From NCBI GenBank assembly GCA_023392515.1, contig JAEVYX010000042.1, forward strand, positions 54,607 through 118,606: a DNA stretch of 64,000 bases. Direction: 5' to 3'. The first letter of the stretch is position 1. Every line of letters starts with the position of its first letter. A program made the position numbers and the translations under genes. This document shows positions 43,894-53,133 of the stretch, in pieces. This DNA comes from Bacillota bacterium. Its GTDB lineage: Bacteria; Bacillota; Clostridia; Christensenellales; Aristaeellaceae. The notes under the pieces are model-generated. The model did not search any database. It was not told the DNA's origin and saw only the letters and a list, made by a program, of their open reading frames with translations.

Positions 43894-45942
43894 ATGGCAG
43901 TATTGCAAAATGACCATGTGCGCCTGGAGGTGGATGACCAGGGGCGCTTGACGCATTTGGAACGGCTTGGCGGCAATCATGGCAATGTGATCGAAGCACC
44001 TGCGGAAGGTTTGTTCCGTGTTGTGATGCAGGATGGGGATAATTGGGAGGATGTGGCATTTCCCAAGGATCAAACCTACGCGATTTCCCTGAAGGGCGAT
44101 ACACTGCATATCGTTGCCGAAAAGCTCAAAACCAAGACCCATACGGTAAATGTGCGTGTGGTTATGCGCATCCGCCTAAGCGGAGAGCAGATTCTTTTTG
44201 ATGCCACGGTGGAAAATAATGATACTGTCATGGTTAATGACTTTTTCTATCCGACCATCGGCCGCATTCGCACCTTGGCGGGGGGCAAGCCGGAACTGCT
44301 TTGGCCTAACTGCGCAGGGGAGCGGCTGCCGGATATTGGAACCCACGTTGGCAGCATGGGAGACTGGGATGGCGAGCATGTAATGAGCAACACCTACCCC
44401 GGGTTGCTGAGCATGCAGTGGATGGCGCTGATCGATCAAAAGGAGTGCCTCTATTTTGCCGGGCATGACACGCTGTTTCATACGAGCATCCTGCGGGTGG
44501 TGGGGAGCAAAGCCCACGACATCACCCTGGAAATGGATAAGCTTTGCTTTGTGAAGGCAGGAGAAACCTGGGAATGTCCTCCTTATGTCCTGTGGCTTTA
44601 TGAGGGTTCATGGCGCAAAGGCGCACAAGAGTACACAGACTGGACCAGAACATGGCGCAAGCCTGTGAAACCGGCAGAATGGATTCGCGGCATGAACGGT
44701 TATTTCCTGGTTATCAACAAGCAGCAATATGGCGATGAATTATGGCCTTATAATACGCTTCCGGAGTTGTATGAGGCTGCAAAGGCTCACGGCTGTGATA
44801 CGCTGGGCTTGTTTGGCTGGTATCATTCCGGCCATGACAACCAGTATCCCGACCTGGAGGTAAGCCCAACCTTGGGCGGGGCTGAAATGCTGAAAGAGAA
44901 CATTGGTAAGGTACAGGCGGAAGGCGGCCATGTCACGCTATATTACCAGGGCCATCTGATGGACACAGGGTCCAAGTTTTATAAGGAAAAGGGGCATCTG
45001 CTGGAGGGGAGAACCCGCTGGAATACGCCCTATTTGGAGGAATACAGCAAGTTCCATAACAGCGAGTACCTGAAAAAATTCAGCAAGAAGCTATTTGCCA
45101 CCGTTTGCCCTTCCTGCACGGAATGGCATGACCTGATGGCGCAGCGTGCCGACTGGATTGCATCCTTCGGTGCGGATGGCATGCTGTATGACCAGATTGG
45201 AGGCATGCCGCCCTATCCCTGCTTTAATGATGCGCACCCTCATCTGCATGGAAAACCTTCCCTGTCATACACGCAGGGAAGATTGAAATTGCTCAAGCGC
45301 CTTCATGACCGGGCGAAAAGCCATGGACAGGAATTTGCCTTTATGACGGAGCATGAAACGGATGTGTACTCCCAGTTTTTGGATGCACTCCATGGCATCG
45401 CGACCAATCCCGGGCCGCCGGCCGGGCGCCGCCGGGATGGAAACTCCATGCTGAATCTGGCGTCCTCCTTCCCGGAAATGTTCCGATACTGCTTCCCGGA
45501 TGCCATTTTGACCCTTCGCAACCCCAACCCCTTCCTTGACCCCAGGTATGTGAACTTTGCATTCCTCTATGGCTTCCGCTACGAAATGGAGCTGCGCTAT
45601 TTGAAAGATCAGGAGTCCATACGGCAGGATTTGTACAAGGAATGGAAAGCTTATGCCTGCGCTGTGGGAAAACTGCGTAAGAAATATGAGGATGTACTGC
45701 TGCGCGGCGCCTATCGGGAGCAGGAGGGCATTGAGAACAGGAACCCCTTGATGCATTGTGCACTGTTTGAGGGAGAAACGCGCTGCGCCATCGCGCTTTG
45801 GAATGACACCCAGGAGCGCCAACCGGTTTTACTGAGCGTGCAGGGCAAGACGGTTACAGGCTGGGAAATGGTGGACGGAATTGGTACGGGCTTACCTGAC
45901 GCGCTTGATGCAGGTGCTGTAGCGGTATTGCTGCTGGAATAA
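43894..45942 (+). CDS. Putative glycosidase, DUF6259-like
   Basis: About 682 residues, cytoplasmic. An N-terminal beta-sandwich (about 1-270) precedes a TIM-barrel-like part with ADGMLYDQIGGMPPYPCF, where an Asp followed by Gln sits at a likely active-site strand as in GH36/GH13-like enzymes, and FAFMTEHETDVYSQ further on, with a Glu as possible partner. A short beta domain ends the protein. I recognise the outline of DUF6259 proteins but not a proven activity. Start at 43894 with AAGGGAG about eight bases upstream; a longer frame to 43723 overlaps the previous gene and carries no matching sequence. It ends the operon. Confidence 0.68.
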   Translation: MAVLQNDHVRLEVDDQGRLTHLERLGGNHGNVIEAPAEGLFRVVMQDGDNWEDVAFPKDQTYAISLKGDTLHIVAEKLKTKTHTVNVRVVMRIRLSGEQILFDATVENNDTVMVNDFFYPTIGRIRTLAGGKPELLWPNCAGERLPDIGTHVGSMGDWDGEHVMSNTYPGLLSMQWMALIDQKECLYFAGHDTLFHTSILRVVGSKAHDITLEMDKLCFVKAGETWECPPYVLWLYEGSWRKGAQEYTDWTRTWRKPVKPAEWIRGMNGYFLVINKQQYGDELWPYNTLPELYEAAKAHGCDTLGLFGWYHSGHDNQYPDLEVSPTLGGAEMLKENIGKVQAEGGHVTLYYQGHLMDTGSKFYKEKGHLLEGRTRWNTPYLEEYSKFHNSEYLKKFSKKLFATVCPSCTEWHDLMAQRADWIASFGADGMLYDQIGGMPPYPCFNDAHPHLHGKPSLSYTQGRLKLLKRLHDRAKSHGQEFAFMTEHETDVYSQFLDALHGIATNPGPPAGRRRDGNSMLNLASSFPEMFRYCFPDAILTLRNPNPFLDPRYVNFAFLYGFRYEMELRYLKDQESIRQDLYKEWKAYACAVGKLRKKYEDVLLRGAYREQEGIENRNPLMHCALFEGETRCAIALWNDTQERQPVLLSVQGKTVTGWEMVDGIGTGLPDALDAGAVAVLLLE

Positions 45943-45993
45943 GCAGCAGGATGCTCCCAAATAATTGTGCCGCACCTTGCAGCCATAAATCAG

Positions 45994-46026
45994 AAAAGAG
46001 AGGCGGAGTGATCTGCCTCTCTTTTT
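45994..46026. terminator. Bidirectional terminator
   Basis: AGAGAGGC / GCCTCTCT stem (45997-46004 with 46015-46022) flanked by AAAA on one side and TTTT on the other. It ends the plus-strand glycosidase operon and the minus-strand aguA operon. Confidence 0.85.
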
Positions 46027-46040
46027 GCATGCAATAAGAA

Positions 46041-47897
46041 TTACTCATAGATGAGGCGGCCTTTGTCATCCGGAATGCCGCTGTATCGGAAGAAGTAGGT
46101 ATTTACCACGTCTCGCCATTCCTCAGCATTGCGGACTTGACGTTTCAGGCGCTCAGATACGTTTTCATGTGATGCTTGGGGCACCAATCCTTCCAAGGCT
46201 TTCCATAATGCTGCCAAGGCTTTTGTCTGCTCCGCTCCTGAAAAATGGTCGTCATAAATACGCTGTATAAGCGTTTTGCCATTGGCAAGGCGGTAGGTAT
46301 AACGCAAACGGTGGAAAAAGAGCAGCAACTTTTCGGGACAGGTAGATATGCTGTCATACAGTGATGCAATTTCCGCAGGATATTGCCGGGTGAAGCCGGT
46401 GCCGCTGCCAGTTCTGTCAATGCCAACCGCCTCGCGATTCGCACGCAAATAAGTTCCCCAGGCGGAATACTCATATCCCTCCGGGCTTGGGCCGTAATGG
46501 GAATGGGGAGTGACCATCCAGCACAACCCTAGCGGGGAAGTATAGCTTTCGTAAATTTTCCGGGATATAAGAAGCATTTCCGTTACCGTCTTGATAACCG
46601 GCGGATGCTTGCCAAAAGTCAAAGTCACCCACCACTGTGTTATTTCTTCTGCATCCACATTGCCGAACCAGGCCATTTGGCCATAGGCAAACAAGTTGGC
46701 TTGCGCTAGGTCATGCCCTGTCCAGTTTGCGCTGTTTCCCAGGTTGGAAACGGCGCAGATATGGCGCGGCATGCAATCTTTCAGATCGTTCAAAATCTCC
46801 TGCCATTGGGGCAGTATATAGTAAAGATCAATCTGCTGTCCGGTATATTCCTGCGCGAGCTGCAGTTCCAGTGCCTTATCCGTTTTGGGCATGGCATATA
46901 AGAGCGGCGAGACGGGTTCTCGCACCTGGAAATCGAAAGGTCCATATTTGATCTGCAAAATGGCATTCTCATCGAATTGCCCGTCCAGGGGTGCGTAGGT
47001 ATCATAAGCTGCCTTTGGGCGGTCGATAGCTTTATCCCGCCAGTCCTGACGGCAGTTGTAAACAAAGCATCGCCAGATCAGCGTTCCGCCAAACGGCTTT
47101 AATGCCTCGGACAGCAGCCGCGCCCCCTCGGCATGGCTGCGCTGGTACATATACGGGCCGGGTCGGAATTCGCTGTCTGCCTTTACAAGAAAACCCCGTA
47201 GATCGGGGATATACCGGTAGACCAGCGCTGTTTGCTCCTTCCACCATTTCTGAACCTGTGTATCCAATGGATCTGCGGTGCGTAGACCTGAGGTTACCGG
47301 AAGCGCATAGTCAATGGAGATTAGCAGGCGAATACCAAATGGCCTTAAAATATCTGCCACCTTTTTAACTTCGGGAAGCCATTCTTCCGTAACAAGCAGG
47401 TCGGCCGGTGGATGCACATTGACATTGTTGATGGAAACGGTGTTGATTCCAACAGAAGCGAGATAACGCCCATAGAGGCGCAGACGGTCCTCAGCGCAGC
47501 AAAAACGTCCATCTTTGAAAAAAAGAGATTCCCCAGCATAACCGCGCTCCACACTGCCATCCATATTATCCCAATGGTTGAGCATGCGCAGGGAAAAACG
47601 CGGCTCATTCCAGGGCTGCAAGGGTGAGAGGCCTGCTGCAAGCTTCATCAGCAATGTATAGGTACCATACAATACGCCGGTTTGACCTCCGCGGATGATA
47701 TACCCCTCCGTAGCGGATACAATGGCATATCCTTCGCTTTGTTCGGCAACCGTTTCTATTGAAACGGCTGTTGTAAGGCCGAGGCTTATAAGGCCCCGGA
47801 AAAGCTCCGCGGCAGCTAATTCCTCGCTTGATTTTCCTTGGGACTCTACGGTTTTTCCCAGAAAGGGAAGCCAGCACATGGCTGTATCATACTGCAT
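46041..47897 (-). CDS. aguA: Alpha-glucuronidase, GH67
   Basis: 618 residues, no signal peptide. GH67 enzymes remove (4-O-methyl)-glucuronic acid from the non-reducing end of imported aldouronic acids from glucuronoxylan. Motifs follow the family: RMLNHWDNMDGSVERGYAG (104-122), GFLVKADSEFRPGPYMYQRSHAEGA (235-259, Glu243 candidate acid), and FDENAILQIKYGPFDFQVREP (308-328). Asp299 and Glu327, 28 residues apart, match the catalytic pair of known enzymes. AAAGGAG lies before the ATG at 47897. It is the second gene after the MBL-fold hydrolase, 11 bases apart. Confidence 0.92.
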   Translation of the reverse strand: MQYDTAMCWLPFLGKTVESQGKSSEELAAAELFRGLISLGLTTAVSIETVAEQSEGYAIVSATEGYIIRGGQTGVLYGTYTLLMKLAAGLSPLQPWNEPRFSLRMLNHWDNMDGSVERGYAGESLFFKDGRFCCAEDRLRLYGRYLASVGINTVSINNVNVHPPADLLVTEEWLPEVKKVADILRPFGIRLLISIDYALPVTSGLRTADPLDTQVQKWWKEQTALVYRYIPDLRGFLVKADSEFRPGPYMYQRSHAEGARLLSEALKPFGGTLIWRCFVYNCRQDWRDKAIDRPKAAYDTYAPLDGQFDENAILQIKYGPFDFQVREPVSPLLYAMPKTDKALELQLAQEYTGQQIDLYYILPQWQEILNDLKDCMPRHICAVSNLGNSANWTGHDLAQANLFAYGQMAWFGNVDAEEITQWWVTLTFGKHPPVIKTVTEMLLISRKIYESYTSPLGLCWMVTPHSHYGPSPEGYEYSAWGTYLRANREAVGIDRTGSGTGFTRQYPAEIASLYDSISTCPEKLLLFFHRLRYTYRLANGKTLIQRIYDDHFSGAEQTKALAALWKALEGLVPQASHENVSERLKRQVRNAEEWRDVVNTYFFRYSGIPDDKGRLIYE

Positions 47898-47908
47898 GGC
47901 GATCTCCT

Positions 47909-48703
47909 TTACAGTTTATCTTTGTCAAAGAAAAGCGTGGTTTCAGGTTCTGGATGGCAGGCGAATGTGTTGATGCTTTCATAAGGCGGGACAGGAGCAC
48001 GCCGGGCTGAAGCAAAGGCTTCCGGTGTCAGCCCATCCACATACCGCCGCAGCCGTTCGCCCGGTACCAGACTGTATTCGTGGGAAGCCAATACATGCTC
48101 AAACGGACAGCGCATGGCATTTTGCATGGTTTCTGCATATTTTGCGATGGGTTCGCACTCGGGAAAGAATACCCAGGTTGTCGGATTCCAATTATCCCCC
48201 ACAAGCATTAGGCGCAGCGGCATCACGAAGAGGCCGATGGATCCGGGGGTATGCCCCGGCATAGGAAGAACATGAACCGATATACCCCCCAAATCAATTT
48301 CTTTATTAGCCAGTATCTGCAAATTGCCTGCGCCTTTCAAAAGATAGGATTCCTTGTCATAGTTTGATGGCAGCAGACCCTTTGCTTCCGCCTGCTGAAG
48401 TACCTGGGCCCGCTGTTCGGGTCGGGTATAGTATGTGCATATGGGTACCTCGGCTTTCGTAATCCACGCTTCACTAAACTGCGCAGCACCGCATGTGTGG
48501 TCGTAATGCCCATGGCTTAACAGCACCCGCAAGGGCAAATCTGTAATTGCACGCAAGGCTTTGGGCAAATCAAACAGCCCATACCCCGTATCAAAAAGCA
48601 GCGCTTCTGCGCTGCCAACCACAAGTGTACAGCAGACATCCATCGCATCTTGAATATGGTATATTTGAGGAAGAACCCGATTTACCCGAAACAAATCGTT
48701 CAT
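47909..48703 (-). CDS. MBL-fold metallohydrolase
   Basis: 264 residues. It has the metal motif LSHGHYDHT (HxHxDH) near residue 63, a further metal His in PMPGHTPGSIG and an Asp in LMLVGDNWNPTTW, plus a C-terminal His in VLASHEYSLVPG, so the dinuclear site is complete. The substrate is unknown; lactonase and esterase activities are common in this group. It is the first gene of a two-gene operon with the GH67 enzyme, so it may open a lactone or remove an ester from the uronic acid product (inference). The ribosome binding site is weak. Confidence 0.82.
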   Translation of the reverse strand: MNDLFRVNRVLPQIYHIQDAMDVCCTLVVGSAEALLFDTGYGLFDLPKALRAITDLPLRVLLSHGHYDHTCGAAQFSEAWITKAEVPICTYYTRPEQRAQVLQQAEAKGLLPSNYDKESYLLKGAGNLQILANKEIDLGGISVHVLPMPGHTPGSIGLFVMPLRLMLVGDNWNPTTWVFFPECEPIAKYAETMQNAMRCPFEHVLASHEYSLVPGERLRRYVDGLTPEAFASARRAPVPPYESINTFACHPEPETTLFFDKDKL

Positions 48704-48747
48704 AACATTACCGCAATCGGACCTTTTATGTCGTTTGGTGTGAAGCT

Positions 48748-48764
48748 ATGCAAAAGCTTTGCGT
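48748..48764. promoter_or_regulatory. Inverted repeat, candidate operator of aguA operon
   Basis: ATGCAAA-agc-TTTGCGT, six of seven positions symmetric, just downstream of the leftward -10 box. A bound regulator here would block transcription of the MBL-aguA pair. It does not match a cre site well. Confidence 0.35.
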
Positions 48765-48776
48765 ATGATTGATTTT

Positions 48777-48805
48777 ATTATAGCTGGTTTGCAAAAATCC
48801 ATCAA
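48777..48805 (-). promoter_or_regulatory. Promoter of the MBL-aguA operon
   Basis: Minus-strand TTGATG (48800-48805), 17-base spacer, TATAAT (48777-48782), about 75 bases before the MBL-fold start. Confidence 0.6.
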
Positions 48806-49061
48806 TATCATGTGCTATATAAAAAAGGAAATTTGCCCATATCCGGGAGATATTGGCGGGAAAAAGAAGGAACGGAATATTTACACGTAGAACGCAATAG
48901 AAAAAGAATTCGTCGGAGCGGCACCATTAAACCTAAAAACCTTGGAATCGGCAAACTTTATGGTATTCATGGCTCGTTTTGAATTACTGTTATTATGCAC
49001 GGGGCCTGGGTACGATTTGAATCAACAGGCTCTTTCGCAGTATTCGGGGATGAAATCATCT

Positions 49062-50834
49062 ATGAAAGCAGTTTTTAGGCAGTTTCGCGACTGCAGCCTA
49101 TCCGTAAAAATCATCGCATTGTTTGCAATTGTGCTGTGCTTTTCCGTTCTTATCACCTATGCATTGTTTCGGACCGAGCATGACCATTTACGCTATGCGG
49201 AGTTTGACAGCATTGCCAAACAAAATGCACAGCTTATCGGCGGCAGCATTGATGCCATGATTGAAAATGTGAACTATGTATCCAAGATGCTTTTGTCCAA
49301 TGACAACATACAGAACATATTAATCAGGCAGGAGAGCTTTGCGTCCCCCAAGGTGATGCGAACCCTTCGCACATTATTGAGCAGCGCGGCAAATCTGCAG
49401 CCGCATACGGCTGCGCTGTACCTTTTTGATACCAATGGACAAAAATACGGTGTTGATAACTACTCGTTACAAAAATTCAGCTTTTCCAGGGTAGAGGAAG
49501 CTTCCTGGTATCAGCGGCTGATGGACCAAAAAGGATACTATCTTCTGCTGCTCAACGGTGGTGAGACGCATGCCATGTACGGCAATGAAAATGTAATTTC
49601 CATGGTGCGGAACATTTACAACTTGAACGAGCAATCGGAACTGCTGGGCACTGTCATGCTGAACCTGCGGGAAAGCTTTATTACGGTATGCTTTCAGGAT
49701 GCGAAGCTGGATACAAATCTTCGGGTGGTTGTGGTGGAGGAGCATGGATTACCACTGCTAACCTCCGATGCCGGAATACTGTCCGAGCTTGAGGAGGATC
49801 AAAAAGCGACGCTGCTGCAAAGCACGGAACCGATGAGTTTGCTGATACAGGGAGCATCTCCTTATGTTTATTCCTCCGCCAAGCTGCATAACGCTCCCTG
49901 GCATGTGATTACAGCGCTACCCTATACAGATTCTGTGCGCACCCTGGCGGGTATGGAGTATGTCTTTTGGCTGCTGCTGCTTCTGATTGTTCCTTTGATA
50001 TTTGTGGCTACGCTGATGATTACCCGCATCGTAGTAAGACCTCTGCATCAATTGACGGAGGCAATGCAACTGCTGGAAGGCGCGCATCCTGTCCGGCTTC
50101 ACCTGAAGCGGGGAAACGATGAAATCGGCATGCTTACGGCAACTTATAATAATATGGTAGATCAAATAGAAAGCTTGTTCAACCGAATCCGGGCAGAGAG
50201 CGAACGCAAGCGGCAGGCGGAATTCCACGCTCTTCAAGCTCAGATCAATCCCCACTTTTTGTATAACACCATTGATACGGCAAGAGCATTGGCCATTTCC
50301 GGCAAAACAAAGGAGGTTAATGATCTTTTGCGCTCCCTTGGTGAATTTTACCGCAACAGCATCAACAACGGCCGGAGTATTATCACCATTGGGGAAGAGT
50401 TGAGCATGGTGAAAAGTTATATGGCCATCCAAAGCGTGAGGTACAGCAATATAATGACCGAATTTGAGGTGGATGAGGCTGTATGCGCGGCGTCCATACC
50501 AAAGCTGGTGCTGCAGCCATTGGTGGAAAACGCGCTTTATCATGGCCTTCGCTCCGTTGGAAACAAAGGTATTGTTTCTGTGCGGGCCTGGCAGGATGAA
50601 AAATTTATCTACCTTTCGATTAGTGATAATGGGGTCGGCATTTCAAAGGAAGCTATCGAGAGTGCTTTTCAAGCGAGCCCCGCGGGGGAGGATAACCGCT
50701 TTGGCTTGCGCGGAACCATCGATCGGCTGCGGCTCTTCTTTGGGGAGAGCCATCCCGTGACGATTGAAAGCGAGGTCGGAAAGGGCACGAAAATTACAAT
50801 TATCATGGTCAAAGGAGGCGCCGATCCGGTATGA
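49062..50834 (+). CDS. Histidine kinase, YesM type, with extracellular sensor
   Basis: About 590 residues. One helix (about 14-36), an extracellular region of some 240 residues (Cache-like by position), a second helix (WLLLLLIVPLIFVATLMI), a HAMP domain (VVRPLHQLTEAMQLL), then QINPHFLYNTIDTARAL with the phosphate-accepting His and an ATPase domain (LVENALYHGLRSVGN, ISDNGVGISKEA). The start is uncertain: 49062 has GGGGATGA at usable spacing, and 49050 and 48942 are in-frame alternatives. It ends inside the regulator start (ATGA overlap). Likely senses an extracellular sugar or binding protein. Confidence 0.9.
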   Translation: MKAVFRQFRDCSLSVKIIALFAIVLCFSVLITYALFRTEHDHLRYAEFDSIAKQNAQLIGGSIDAMIENVNYVSKMLLSNDNIQNILIRQESFASPKVMRTLRTLLSSAANLQPHTAALYLFDTNGQKYGVDNYSLQKFSFSRVEEASWYQRLMDQKGYYLLLLNGGETHAMYGNENVISMVRNIYNLNEQSELLGTVMLNLRESFITVCFQDAKLDTNLRVVVVEEHGLPLLTSDAGILSELEEDQKATLLQSTEPMSLLIQGASPYVYSSAKLHNAPWHVITALPYTDSVRTLAGMEYVFWLLLLLIVPLIFVATLMITRIVVRPLHQLTEAMQLLEGAHPVRLHLKRGNDEIGMLTATYNNMVDQIESLFNRIRAESERKRQAEFHALQAQINPHFLYNTIDTARALAISGKTKEVNDLLRSLGEFYRNSINNGRSIITIGEELSMVKSYMAIQSVRYSNIMTEFEVDEAVCAASIPKLVLQPLVENALYHGLRSVGNKGIVSVRAWQDEKFIYLSISDNGVGISKEAIESAFQASPAGEDNRFGLRGTIDRLRLFFGESHPVTIESEVGKGTKITIIMVKGGADPV

Positions 50835-51574
50835 ATTATATCCGTTTGCTTTGTGTGGATGACGAACCGCTGGTTCGCACGCTGATATGCAGCTGCATCG
50901 ACTGGAATGCGCTTGGGATTAAAATTGCAGGAGAAGCGGGAAGCGCTCAGGAAGCGCTGAATATGCTGGAGGTGCTTAACCCCCAGATTATCTGCCTGGA
51001 TATTTGCATGCCGGGAATGAACGGTATAGATTTGGCGGCGGAACTGCTTAGACGCAAACCTGATATCTATATCGTAATCATCAGCGGTTACGATACATTT
51101 GCGTATGCCCAGCAATGCATCCGCCTGGGTGTGACGGATTATCTCCTTAAGCCTATCAATGAAAAGCAGCTTGCGCAGGTTATGCAGGATATCCTGAAGA
51201 AAATCAAACCGGAAGCCTTGCTGGCGGCACAAAGCCGCGGGACGATACGTGAAGTGCTCGCCTATCTAGAGGAAAATTTCCGCGATCCTTCCCTGACATT
51301 GCAAGGAGTTGCGGACCACTTCTTTATCAATCAAAGCTATCTTTGCCGCGCATTCAAACAGGACACGGGAAAATCCTTTATTGAACATGTGACCAGTCTT
51401 CGAATGGAGGAGGCTATTCGCCTGCTTCACAGCGGAGATTTTCGCAGTTATGAGGTGGGGGAAAAGGTGGGTGTTCCTGATGCGAAATATTTTGGGGTAT
51501 GCTTCAAAAAGTATACAGGCACTACCCTGGCAGAATTCCGCAAAAGGCACAGAGGTCTATTTTCAGGCAGTTAA
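50831..51574 (+). CDS. Response regulator, short YesN type (receiver plus AraC HTH)
   Basis: 247 residues, with the receiver (CVDDEP at 8-13, phosphoacceptor Asp57 in ICLDICMPG, Lys in YLLKPI) joined almost directly to two AraC-type helix-turn-helix motifs. It lacks the long middle region of the first YesN protein (539 residues). AAAGGAGG lies upstream and the ATG overlaps the kinase stop. Partner of the preceding kinase; the importer genes that follow are the probable target. Confidence 0.92.
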   Translation: MNYIRLLCVDDEPLVRTLICSCIDWNALGIKIAGEAGSAQEALNMLEVLNPQIICLDICMPGMNGIDLAAELLRRKPDIYIVIISGYDTFAYAQQCIRLGVTDYLLKPINEKQLAQVMQDILKKIKPEALLAAQSRGTIREVLAYLEENFRDPSLTLQGVADHFFINQSYLCRAFKQDTGKSFIEHVTSLRMEEAIRLLHSGDFRSYEVGEKVGVPDAKYFGVCFKKYTGTTLAEFRKRHRGLFSGS

Positions 51575-51696
51575 AGGTAAAAAAAGCGGAAGAGTTAGTC
51601 AAAATAGTCTGTTCTTTTTTATAGGGGTTTCCTTTACACTGAGGGAAAGCTTGAGAAATCGGGCAATTCGTACAATTTCAGAAGGAGGAGTATCCT

Positions 51697-52977
51697 ATGA
51701 AACGCAGCCTCGTAAAGAGTCTTTCCCTGTGGATTGCTTTGGCAATGCTGGTGGCCATGATGCCTGTAATGGCAATGGCGGAAACCCATGAGGAAGTCAC
51801 CTTGTCTCTCTGGTCGATTTGGTCCTCTGACAGCGAAAGCAATAAAGCACCTTTCCTGAAGACCCTTGAGGAATTCGAAAAAGAGTATCCCTGGATTCAT
51901 GTGGAGCTTGACATGAACGAAGCGGAAGCTTACAAAACTAAGATCAAGACGGCTGTCGCCGCCAATGAAGCTCCCGATGTGTTTTACTATAACGCCGGCG
52001 GCCTTTTGAAATCCTTTGTGGATGCAGGCAAGGTGCTTGCACTGAACGATTACGTCTCTAAGGATGTATGGGATCGCGTGGTGGAAGGCACCTTGTCCAA
52101 TATGACCTTTGACGGCAAAGTGTACGGCCTGCCCTACACCTTGGCCTGTTCCGTTCTGTTTTGCAATACCGAGCTGTTTGAAAAGTACAATGTGAAGATT
52201 CCCGAAACATGGACAGAACTGATGACCGCTGTGAAAACCTTTAAAGATGCGGGAATCACACCCATGACCACCGGTGGCAAAGACCGTTGGCCCACCTGCA
52301 TGTACACCGATATCATTACGCTGCGCGCGGCCGGCTATCAGGAAAGTTATGATGCTTTCTATAAAACCGAAAATGGCAGCTTCGTAAGTGACGGCATGAA
52401 GCTGGCGGCCGCAAAGTTCAATGAACTGATTGAAGCCGGCGCATTCCCCGAAGGCTCAGTCGCGCTGACCCGCGACGAATCTGAGGTGCCTTTCTATGCC
52501 GGGGAAATTCCGATGTATGTGAATGGCAACTGGACGGCCAGCAACTGCCAGGCGGATACATCTGCCGTAAAGGGCAAGATCAAGGCTGTCAGCTTCCCCG
52601 TAATTGAGGAAGGCAAGGGCAATATCAATGATTTCATGGGCGGTGCGGCAGAACAGTTCTGTGTCAGTGCAAACACGCAGCATGTGGATGAAGCTGTGCT
52701 GCTGTGCCAGTTCATCGCCGAGAACCATTCCAAAAATGCATATTTGGTAGGCGCCGGCATGCCGACCTGGAAACTTGATATTGACACCTCCAAAGTCGAC
52801 CCCCTGATCCAGTCCATTGTTGATCTGACCAGCAAAGCGACCAATTTCCTTTTGTGGGGGAATACTGCGCTGGAAGGCGAGGACTCCGAATTTTTGATGG
52901 ATACCGTTCAGGAATTGCTGGCACGCGATTTGACGGTGGATGAATACTGCGATGCGCTGCAGACTATGATGGAATAA
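51697..52977 (+). CDS. Sugar ABC importer substrate-binding protein
   Basis: Secreted family 1 binding protein of 426 residues. It has a signal peptide (about 1-28, ending MAMA before ETHEE) with no Cys, then VTLSLWSIWSSDSESNK, AAVAANEAPDVFYYNAGGLL, and AGEIPMYVNGNWTAS, the pattern of MalE/UgpB-type oligosaccharide-binding proteins. AAGGAGGAG precedes the ATG. It follows the response regulator by 122 bases and precedes two permeases. A large stem-loop (52990-53103) follows the stop. Confidence 0.92.
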   Translation: MKRSLVKSLSLWIALAMLVAMMPVMAMAETHEEVTLSLWSIWSSDSESNKAPFLKTLEEFEKEYPWIHVELDMNEAEAYKTKIKTAVAANEAPDVFYYNAGGLLKSFVDAGKVLALNDYVSKDVWDRVVEGTLSNMTFDGKVYGLPYTLACSVLFCNTELFEKYNVKIPETWTELMTAVKTFKDAGITPMTTGGKDRWPTCMYTDIITLRAAGYQESYDAFYKTENGSFVSDGMKLAAAKFNELIEAGAFPEGSVALTRDESEVPFYAGEIPMYVNGNWTASNCQADTSAVKGKIKAVSFPVIEEGKGNINDFMGGAAEQFCVSANTQHVDEAVLLCQFIAENHSKNAYLVGAGMPTWKLDIDTSKVDPLIQSIVDLTSKATNFLLWGNTALEGEDSEFLMDTVQELLARDLTVDEYCDALQTMME

Positions 52978-52989
52978 GCTTGCGGCAAC

Positions 52990-53103
52990 CATGACTGCCG
53001 CGCAAAAGAAAAGCCGCATAGCTTTTGACGGGCAAAAGTTGCCCCCAAAGCCGGGTCTTATGCGAAAGAGATCGTGCAGCTTTTCCCCGGCGCGGCAGTC
53101 ATC
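52990..53103 (+). other. Large stem-loop after the second binding-protein gene
   Basis: ATGACTGCCGCGC (52990-53002) pairs with the reverse complement near 53091-53103 over an interior of nearly 90 bases. The TTTTTATG that follows gives only a weak terminator. It is the same place, after the binding protein and before the next gene, as the stem-loop at 41699-41783. Confidence 0.5.
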
Positions 53104-53133
53104 TTTTTATGAATACTGAAGGGAGGCGTGCGC

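Larger units (their letters stand above)
48704..49061. other. Divergent control region between aguA operon and second YesM
   Basis: No gene. It contains the leftward promoter and a candidate operator given separately, and the untranslated start of the rightward kinase gene. I see no clear rightward promoter. Confidence 0.6.

Noticed and set aside
48748..48764. Catabolite control (cre) site upstream of aguA
   Set aside because: The central CG and spacing of the cre consensus are not met; kept only as an unspecified inverted repeat.
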